NCBI RefSeq assembly: GCF_001707825.1
Contig: NZ_LYBM01000016.1
Span: 1 to 64,000, forward strand
Direction: 5' to 3'
Source of the DNA: Veronia pacifica
Lineage (GTDB): Bacteria > Pseudomonadota > Gammaproteobacteria > Enterobacterales > Vibrionaceae
DNA: 64,000 nucleotides
Shown here: positions 58,270 through 64,000 of the stretch, piece after piece
Layout of the letters: every line of letters starts with the position of its first letter
Position numbering within the stretch: position 1 is the first letter of the stretch
Position numbers and translations under genes: made by a program
The notes under the pieces: generated by a model
Told to the model about the DNA's origin: nothing
Seen by the model: only the letters and a program-made list of their open reading frames with translations
Database searches by the model: none

Positions 58270-59643
58270 ATGTCTAAGCAGCAAATCATCTGGGATCAGG
58301 CGCTGATAGAAAAGTACAACTATTCAGGGCCCCGTTATACTTCATATCCCACGGCACTGGAGTTTCACGAAGCCTTCACAACCTCTGAGTTCGATACTGC
58401 CTGCCAGCAATACCCTGAGCGTCCTCTCTCGCTATATCTCCATATTCCCTTCTGTCACACCCTCTGCTACTACTGCGGTTGCAACAAGGTGATCACCCGG
58501 CATCGTCACAAGGCTGACAAGTACCTTGATGTCCTGGAACAAGAGATCAAACAACGGGCGACACGGTTTGGTGCCAGAAAGGTCACCCAAATTCACTGGG
58601 GAGGGGGCACTCCAACATTCCTCCAGAAAAAACAGATCTCTCGTCTTATGGGACTACTGCGCTCGCTGTACACTGTGATGCCAGATGCAGAGATCAGTAT
58701 TGAGATTGACCCAAGAGAAATTGAGCTGGATGTGCTCGATCACTTGCGCGATGAAGGTTTTAACCGCATCAGTATCGGCGTCCAGGATTTTGATAAGAAA
58801 GTCCAGCAGGCTGTTAATCGTGAACAGGATGAGACCTTTATCCGTGATCTGGTTGCGCGCGCTAAGACGTTGGGTTTCCGCTCCACCAATCTTGATTTGA
58901 TTTATGGTTTGCCACATCAAAATTTGGAAACGTTTAGTGACACACTGGCGAGAGTGATTGAGATGGAGCCCGGCCGTCTTTCAGTGTTTAACTATGCGCA
59001 TTTGCCAACACTGTTTGCTGCTCAGCGAAAGATTAAAGATGCTGACCTCCCGAGTCCCTCGCAAAAGCTGACGATGCTGGAGCAGACTATTAATACCCTG
59101 ACTAATGCGGGTTACCAGTTTATCGGCATGGACCATTTTGCCCGGCCAGATGACGAATTGGCGATTGCCCAGCGTGAGGGCATCCTGCACCGGAATTTCC
59201 AGGGTTACACGACGCAGGGCGAATGTGACCTACTGGGAATGGGAGTGTCTGCTATTTCTATGATTGGGGATGTTTACGCCCAGAATCAGAAAGAGCTCAA
59301 ACATTATTATGCTCAGGTCGCTGAAAAACAGCACGCGCTCTGGAAAGGGGTGCAACTGACGCAGGATGATTTGTTACGCAGAGAAGTGATTAAGAATCTG
59401 ATTTGTAACTTTGCGCTTGATAAAGCGTACATCGAGCAGACATTTAACCTTAAATTCGATGAGCACTTTGCTGAAGATATCGCTTTGCTGGCACCGTTTG
59501 TTGAAGACGAACTGGTAACTATTGATGAAACATCGGTGAAAGTTACCCTGAAAGGGCGTCTTCTCATCCGAAATATCTGCATGTGTTTTGATACGTATCT
59601 GAGAGATCGCGCCCGGCAACAGAAGTTCTCCAGGGTTATTTAA
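58270..59643 (+). CDS. hemN: Oxygen-independent coproporphyrinogen-III oxidase HemN
   Basis: A 457-residue radical SAM enzyme. The cluster site is CHTLCYYCGCNK (CX3CX2C, plus the fourth cysteine of HemN) at about residue 61; the ligand-binding GGGTPTFL follows. E. coli-like opening NYSGPRYTSYPTA. ATG 58270 is chosen over the longer frame from 58231. It does the anaerobic decarboxylation step of heme synthesis. Confidence 0.97.
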   Translation: MSKQQIIWDQALIEKYNYSGPRYTSYPTALEFHEAFTTSEFDTACQQYPERPLSLYLHIPFCHTLCYYCGCNKVITRHRHKADKYLDVLEQEIKQRATRFGARKVTQIHWGGGTPTFLQKKQISRLMGLLRSLYTVMPDAEISIEIDPREIELDVLDHLRDEGFNRISIGVQDFDKKVQQAVNREQDETFIRDLVARAKTLGFRSTNLDLIYGLPHQNLETFSDTLARVIEMEPGRLSVFNYAHLPTLFAAQRKIKDADLPSPSQKLTMLEQTINTLTNAGYQFIGMDHFARPDDELAIAQREGILHRNFQGYTTQGECDLLGMGVSAISMIGDVYAQNQKELKHYYAQVAEKQHALWKGVQLTQDDLLRREVIKNLICNFALDKAYIEQTFNLKFDEHFAEDIALLAPFVEDELVTIDETSVKVTLKGRLLIRNICMCFDTYLRDRARQQKFSRVI

Positions 59644-59663
59644 GTAGACTCGATTCAATAAAA

Positions 59664-59692
59664 AAAAGCAGCCAAGGTAATGGCTGCTTTTA
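59664..59692 (+). terminator. Rho-independent terminator after hemN
   Basis: AAAAGCAGCCA / TGGCTGCTTTT with a six-base loop; the A run on the left makes it work in both directions. Confidence 0.82.
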
Positions 59693-59763
59693 TGTCTTTG
59701 GGTTATGTCACTGTTCATTGTCTGTGAATGCAAAATCCACAAGTGCCGAAATCATCAAAGTGT

Positions 59764-59886
59764 TCAGACGCCTGAGCTGAACAGGGCGAGCACGATTGCC
59801 AGCAGAGCAGCAAGCAGACCGGGTGTCGATGAGACTGCTTCACCACTGGCATTGGCGAGCTCACCAGCTATAAAAAGGTTTTCCAT
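59764..59886 (-). CDS. 40-residue predicted membrane peptide behind add
   Basis: Minus-strand ATG at 59886 has GGAG six bases upstream. The translation opens MENLFIAGEL and continues ANASGEAVSS, then TPGLLAALLAIVLALFSSGV, a single hydrophobic segment of about 17 residues. It lies 11 nt downstream of add, so it is probably cotranscribed. I know no family. Too short for normal gene calling. Confidence 0.55.
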   Translation of the reverse strand: MENLFIAGELANASGEAVSSTPGLLAALLAIVLALFSSGV

Positions 59887-59897
59887 TTTCTACTCCA

Positions 59898-60902
59898 TCA
59901 CACTCTGGCGGCGGCTTTTTCAATCAGCTCGCGTTTTTCACTGTCTGACAGATAGGCGATTTTCATCCCATTTTCTTGTAACTGACGGATCTGCTCAGCG
60001 GACAGTCCCGCCTGTGGTGCTGCCACTTCGTATTCGTAGGGAAGTTCAATACCTGAAACGGCCGGGTCGTCGGTGTTCAGTGTTGCCAGAATACCGTGTG
60101 AAAGGAATTGTTTCACGGGATGGCTGGCGAACGAAGCAACAGTACTGGTTTGTACGTTTGATGTCAGGCATGACTCTATGCCAATGCCTTTCTCCGCCAG
60201 AAAATCCATCAGTTTAGGATCTTCTATCGCTTTTACACCATGGCCGATACGGTTAGCGCCAAGCTCATTGATCGCTTGCCACATACTCTCCGCACCAGCG
60301 GCTTCGCCTGCATGGACGGTAATATTCAGATCTGCACTGCGGGCTTTGGCAAAGTGTTCTGTAAACTGGTGGCCCGGCTGGCCGAGTTCGTCACCCGCAA
60401 GGTCAATGGCGACCAGATGCTGTTTTTGTGTCAGTAAACCATCCAGCTCCTGCATACAGGCATCAGTACCAAACGTGCGGCTCATGATGCCGATGAGGTT
60501 GGTTTTGACACCAAAATCACGGCTACCTGCCTGCACACCGTCAACAACGGCTTCAACTACGCCAGCGATAGGAAGACGATGCTTCATGGCCATGTAATAA
60601 GGCGAAAAACGCAACTCTGCGTAGTCAATGCGGGCATTGAGTGCATCTTCTACGTTTTCGTAGGCGATGCGGCGGACCGCCTCAAGATCACCCAGTACTG
60701 CCACACCCCAGTCAAGCTTGGACAGGAAGCCAACAAGATCCGGCTCATTGGTCATCACCTGCACATGCGGGCGAAGCGCTTCCAGTGTATCGGCAGGTAA
60801 GTCCATGCCAAACTGCTGGCCGAGTTCAAGAATGGTCGAAATACGAATATTGCCATCCAAATGACGATGTATATCCGTCAATGGCAAGTTCGAAGTGATC
60901 AT
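59898..60902 (-). CDS. add: Adenosine deaminase Add
   Basis: A 334-residue zinc enzyme converting adenosine to inosine. [11 protein letters not shown] (zinc His pair), [12 protein letters not shown] (His and catalytic Glu), RIGHGVKA and LNTDDPAV (Asp) are the family's motifs. The ATG at 60902 (MITSNLPL) matches E. coli length and has AGGA upstream; the frame to 60971 is not needed. It is divergent-free, behind ntrC on the same strand. Confidence 0.96.
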   Translation of the reverse strand: MITSNLPLTDIHRHLDGNIRISTILELGQQFGMDLPADTLEALRPHVQVMTNEPDLVGFLSKLDWGVAVLGDLEAVRRIAYENVEDALNARIDYAELRFSPYYMAMKHRLPIAGVVEAVVDGVQAGSRDFGVKTNLIGIMSRTFGTDACMQELDGLLTQKQHLVAIDLAGDELGQPGHQFTEHFAKARSADLNITVHAGEAAGAESMWQAINELGANRIGHGVKAIEDPKLMDFLAEKGIGIESCLTSNVQTSTVASFASHPVKQFLSHGILATLNTDDPAVSGIELPYEYEVAAPQAGLSAEQIRQLQENGMKIAYLSDSEKRELIEKAAARV

Positions 60903-61008
60903 AGCCGAGGTCCTTAATGCAAATGAAAAGCAAGTATAATGACCAGTGTGATTTAAGCTAGATAAATGCAACGCTTTGGTGATGAAAAACTCACCTCTGG
61001 AATAACGA

Positions 61009-62418
61009 TCATGAGTGGTGAAGCTCCTTCAGTTTCCTCGTCAGCGTGTTTCGTCCCCATCCCAGCAGTTTGGCGGCTTCTTGTTTACGTCCCCGGGTAT
61101 GCTGGAGTGCCTCGTCCAGTAAAATACGTTCAAACTCGGGCAAGGCATCGCGTAAGAGGTTTTCATTACCGTTGGTAAGAGACTCTCTGGCCCACGAAGA
61201 CAACGCCTGTTGCCAACTTCCCGCCTCAATTGTTTTATCGGTTTGTGGATCACTTTTCACCAATTCAGGGGGTAGATCGGCGGGTAACACCTCTTTACCG
61301 CTGGCCATAACGGTGAGCCAGCGACAGGTATTCTCCAACTGTCTGACATTGCCCGGCCATTGCAATTCGGTAATGAGTGTTTCTGTCTCTTTGTGAAGTG
61401 TTTTCTCTTCTACGCCCAACTCTTTAGCCGCCAGTTTGAGGAAGTGACTGGCGAGTTTGGGAATGTCTTGTCTGCGCTCGTTGAGGGAGGGCAAATGAAC
61501 CCTGATTACATTGAGGCGATGAAATAGGTCTTCCCTAAAATCTCCCTCTGCGACTCGCTGCTCTAGGTTCTGGTGGGTTGCAGCAATGATTCTGACATCG
61601 ACCTTAATGGCTGAGTGTCCGCCAACGCGGTAAAACTGACCGTCTGCCAGTACCCGCAGTAGTCGGGTCTGTACCTCAAGAGGCATATCACCAATTTCAT
61701 CAAGGAAAAGGGTGCCGCCATGCGCCTGTTCGAAACGTCCCTGCCTGATTGTGTTGGCGCCGGTAAAGGCCCCTTTTTCATGGCCAAAAAGCTCTGATTC
61801 AATCAGATCACGGGGAATGGCTGCCATGTTGAGTGCGATAAAGGCATTTTTTGCTCTCGGACTGTGGCGATGAAGAGCTTGTGCCACTAATTCTTTACCC
61901 GTTCCGGACTCACCATTAATTAAAACCGAAATTGATGAGCGGGACAGTCGGCCAATTGCCCTGAACACTTCCTGCATGGCTGGTGCTTCGCCAATGATCT
62001 CGGGTACAGGTTGGTCTGGCGTAATAGGTTGTTGTTTGCGTTTCTGCTCCTGACTATGACTGACGGCACGGTCAACTAGGGTGACGGCTTCATCAATATC
62101 GAAGGGTTTTGGCAGGTACTCAAATGCACCTTTTTGATAAGCACCGACAGCTGCATCTAAGTCTGAATGCGCGGTCATGATGATCACAGGTAAATCAGGG
62201 TAATCACGCTGGAGACTTTTTAATAGTTCAAAGCCGTCAGTGCCGGGCATGCGTATATCAGAGACCAGAACATCTGGGACACTGCGGTTAAGATTTTCAA
62301 GCACACTGTCTGCATCGGCGAACGTTTCGCACGCCATACCCGCTGCAGTCAGTGTTTTCTCAAGCACCCAGCGAATGGAGCTATCGTCGTCTACTACCCA
62401 GATTAACCCTTTGCTCAT
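61009..62418 (-). CDS. ntrC: Nitrogen regulator NtrC (GlnG)
   Basis: A 469-residue response regulator for sigma-54 promoters. Receiver domain (1-120) with [10 protein letters not shown] and phosphoaspartate in [13 protein letters not shown]+ domain with [22 protein letters not shown] and [19 protein letters not shown]; and C-terminal Fis-type helix-turn-helix [19 protein letters not shown]. Activated by NtrB, it drives glnA and other nitrogen genes. It starts 9 nt after ntrB. Confidence 0.98.
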   Translation of the reverse strand: MSKGLIWVVDDDSSIRWVLEKTLTAAGMACETFADADSVLENLNRSVPDVLVSDIRMPGTDGFELLKSLQRDYPDLPVIIMTAHSDLDAAVGAYQKGAFEYLPKPFDIDEAVTLVDRAVSHSQEQKRKQQPITPDQPVPEIIGEAPAMQEVFRAIGRLSRSSISVLINGESGTGKELVAQALHRHSPRAKNAFIALNMAAIPRDLIESELFGHEKGAFTGANTIRQGRFEQAHGGTLFLDEIGDMPLEVQTRLLRVLADGQFYRVGGHSAIKVDVRIIAATHQNLEQRVAEGDFREDLFHRLNVIRVHLPSLNERRQDIPKLASHFLKLAAKELGVEEKTLHKETETLITELQWPGNVRQLENTCRWLTVMASGKEVLPADLPPELVKSDPQTDKTIEAGSWQQALSSWARESLTNGNENLLRDALPEFERILLDEALQHTRGRKQEAAKLLGWGRNTLTRKLKELHHS

Positions 62419-62427
62419 GTTGGTCCC

Positions 62428-63474
62428 CTAACGTCGAATCGGCAGAAAAATGGTGAAGGCAGTATTGCCAGGCCAGCTGATCACATCGATTTTGCCGCTA
62501 TGCTGGTCAATAAGATTGCGTGTGATCGACAACCCCAGTCCAGTGCCGCCAGCCCGACCTGTCACCATGGGATAAAAAAGCGTGTCTATCAGCGACGGCT
62601 TAACACCCGGTCCGTTATCTATGATTTCTATTTTTGCCACCAATCGGTGACGTTTTCCATGAAGCAGAACCTGATGCTCGGTTCTGGTGCGCAGCAGGAT
62701 TTCTCCACCCTTATCAGCCAGTATCTGACAGGCATTGTTGACTACATTGAGAATTGCCTGAACCAGCTGGTCTTCATCAATCAATATCTCTGGCAGACTG
62801 GGATCGTAATCCCGTTTGATCTCAACGTTGTCTGACTTGTCCAACTGAACCAGCTGACGGACTTTCTCCAACACCACATGGATATTCTGTTCTTTTTGGG
62901 CTCCGGGTTTTTGTGGCCCCAGCAGGCGATCGACCAAGTTTCTCAGTCTGTCAGCCTGTTCGATAATGATACCTGTGTATTCATTAATAGCAGGATCTGG
63001 CACCATTTTTTCCATTAGCTGGGCCGCGCCGCGCAGTCCGCCAAGAGGGTTTTTAATTTCATGCGCCAGACCACGTACCAACTCTTTGGCGGCCTGTTGT
63101 TGTGCATGTTGTGATATCTCCTGACTAATCCTTTGCTGCTGACCAATCGGTTTTATCTCCAGCAAAATCGCTTGCTGAGTTTGCCAGCTCAGCGGACTGG
63201 CACTGAGTTCGACTTTGCGTTGCTCTCCATCAATCACAATAGTGACATCGCTATCCGTGAGTCCTTGTCCGTTAGTCAGAGTGTCACGAATCAGACTGAG
63301 GTCAGCCGAGCAATGTTGCAGGAGCTGAGGCAATGGTTTTTCTTTCAAGCGTCGCGCACTTTGACAAAACAGCTGTTCAGCTGCCGGGTTGGCATAGACT
63401 GCGGTGAGGCTACTATCCAACACCATTACGGCGGTGATCAGATTATCTAAAATTGTTTCTGTCATTGTTGCCAC
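62428..63474 (-). CDS. ntrB: Nitrogen sensor kinase NtrB (GlnL)
   Basis: A 348-residue soluble histidine kinase: N-terminal PAS (about 1-110), phosphoacceptor His in LAHEIKNPLGGLRGA (about 130-145), then N box NVVNNACQI, G1 DNGPGV and G2 GGTGLGLS. The start GTG 63474 (MAT, as in E. coli MATG) gives E. coli length; ATG 63465 and ATG 63498 are alternatives, the latter lying in the NtrC operator. Confidence 0.95.
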   Translation of the reverse strand: MATMTETILDNLITAVMVLDSSLTAVYANPAAEQLFCQSARRLKEKPLPQLLQHCSADLSLIRDTLTNGQGLTDSDVTIVIDGEQRKVELSASPLSWQTQQAILLEIKPIGQQQRISQEISQHAQQQAAKELVRGLAHEIKNPLGGLRGAAQLMEKMVPDPAINEYTGIIIEQADRLRNLVDRLLGPQKPGAQKEQNIHVVLEKVRQLVQLDKSDNVEIKRDYDPSLPEILIDEDQLVQAILNVVNNACQILADKGGEILLRTRTEHQVLLHGKRHRLVAKIEIIDNGPGVKPSLIDTLFYPMVTGRAGGTGLGLSITRNLIDQHSGKIDVISWPGNTAFTIFLPIRR

Positions 63475-63490
63475 GTTACCATCCCTGTAT

Positions 63491-63507
63491 TGCACCATAT
63501 TGGTGCA
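63491..63507. promoter_or_regulatory. NtrC binding site before ntrB
   Basis: TGCACCATATTGGTGCA is a near-perfect palindrome and matches the NtrC consensus TGCAC-N7-GTGCA. E. coli has such a site at the glnL promoter where NtrC represses ntrBC, so autorepression is likely. The intergenic stretch 63508-63731 to glnA holds no other feature I can support. Confidence 0.85.
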
Positions 63508-63731
63508 TTCAGTTTACCCGATGCGGTCTTTTTGTGCAGACCTTAATTTGATTTCAATTTAATCTGCTGTTTTTGTTACATTTTTTAACAGTGCCGAGTC
63601 GTTATGTATTACTACTATAACAAAGCAATTAGCTTGCCAATTTGATGCGTTGTGAGTGAGAAGAGCGTCAGTTAAGTGGCAGTGCGGTGCGAATAAATCA
63701 GGTGGCCACTCTCTGTGTGCGCCAGAATAAA

Positions 63732-63753
63732 AAAGCCCGCATTCGCGGGCTTT
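63732..63753 (-). terminator. Terminator after glnA
   Basis: AAAGCCCGC / GCGGGCTTT with loop ATTC; on the minus strand it is followed by a T run. Confidence 0.85.
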
Positions 63754-63775
63754 GTTTTACCTTAGACCTTAAGTT

Positions 63776-64000
63776 TTATACTGAGTAGTACAGCTCAAAC
63801 TCAACAGGGTGAGTCGTCATTTGCAGACGCTCAACGTCCTGAGACTTAAGACCAATGTAAGAGTCGATAAAGTCGTCAGTGAAAACGCCACCTGAAGTCA
63901 GGAAGTCACGGTCGTCACTCAGCGCTTGCAGAGCCTGCTCCAGTGAAGATGCAACAGTTGGGATCTCCGCTGCTTCTTCTGCTGGCAGGTCATACAGGTC
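63776..64000 (-). CDS. glnA: Glutamine synthetase GlnA, C-terminal end (partial)
   Basis: The minus-strand frame ending at 63776 gives the last 74 residues of Gln[47 protein letters not shown] and the final [11 protein letters not shown], as in type I bacterial glutamine synthetase. The rest lies beyond the window. It is the main ammonium-assimilation enzyme, driven by NtrC, with ntrB-ntrC downstream, as in E. coli glnALG. Confidence 0.96.
   Translation of the reverse strand, partial: DLYDLPAEEAAEIPTVASSLEQALQALSDDRDFLTSGGVFTDDFIDSYIGLKSQDVERLQMTTHPVEFELYYSV

Overview
The window looks like ordinary core chromosome of a gammaproteobacterium, most probably a member of the Vibrionaceae (Vibrio / Photobacterium / Enterovibrio / Grimontia type). 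The reasons are the protein sequences (e.g. the aspartate-rich HemB type, TatA/B/C, AsnC, NtrB/NtrC and YhhQ close to enterobacterial and vibrio forms), the trio of enterobacterial/vibrio regulatory RNAs (RyhB, Spot 42, a CsrB/CsrC-type RNA), and gene order that follows the E. coli/Vibrio blocks hemCDXY-cyaA-cyaY-lptM-lysA-dapF-DUF484-xerC-yigB, rmuC-ubiE-ubiJ-ubiB-tatABC-tatD-hemB and polA-spf-engB-csr-yihI-hemN. No phage, insertion sequence, integron or CRISPR array was seen. The species cannot be named from the sequence alone.

Layout: 1-0.75 kb is the tail of an rRNA operon (5S, tRNA-Asp, tRNA-Trp). 0.9-7 kb holds crcB/fluC and the thiamine operon thiC-E-F-S-G-H behind a TPP riboswitch. 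7-13 kb is a small accessory stretch: aminopeptidase P, a LysR regulator divergent from a Bcr/CflA-type drug exporter, a 96-residue H-NS-like protein without a DNA-binding domain, and an EamA exporter. 12.9-21 kb is rmuC, ubiquinone genes (ubiE/J/B), Tat secretion genes, tatD and a hemB that is frameshifted in this sequence. 21-26 kb has asnC, a large periplasm-sensing GGDEF/EAL protein, rsmJ and a small cysteine protein. 26-30 kb is the hemC-D-X-Y operon, divergent from cyaA; then cyaY, a small lipoprotein lptM (found by eye), lysA, dapF, DUF484, xerC and yigB up to 38 kb.

38.2-40.6 kb (minus strand) is a four-gene bufferin operon: a DUF2282 cysteine-containing precursor, the DUF692 MNIO modifying enzyme, its DUF2063 partner and a DoxX membrane protein, a recently described ribosomal peptide system linked to copper handling. 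40.8-50.5 kb carries uvrD with a LexA-like box, ggt, rarD, recQ, a DUF3630-like protein, a queuosine-precursor transporter behind a probable preQ1-I riboswitch, a GNAT acetyltransferase, a Fur-box-preceded RyhB RNA and elbB. 50.5-50.9 kb upstream of polA is packed with GATC (11 in 241 bp) plus a perfect DnaA box. 50.9-59.7 kb is polA, Spot 42, an apparently unannotated folded RNA with its own promoter and terminator, engB, cytochrome c4, a CsrB/CsrC RNA with 23 GGA motifs, a methyltransferase, yihI, DUF2489 and hemN. The end of the window (minus strand) is add with a 40-residue membrane peptide, ntrC, ntrB with an NtrC operator over its start, and the 3' end of glnA.

Functional threads: thiamine synthesis under TPP control; heme synthesis (hemB, hemC, hemD, hemN) with iron control through RyhB; carbon signalling (cyaA, Spot 42, CsrB-type RNA); nitrogen control (ntrBC, glnA); metal stress (bufferin operon); and genome maintenance (uvrD, recQ, polA, xerC, rmuC).
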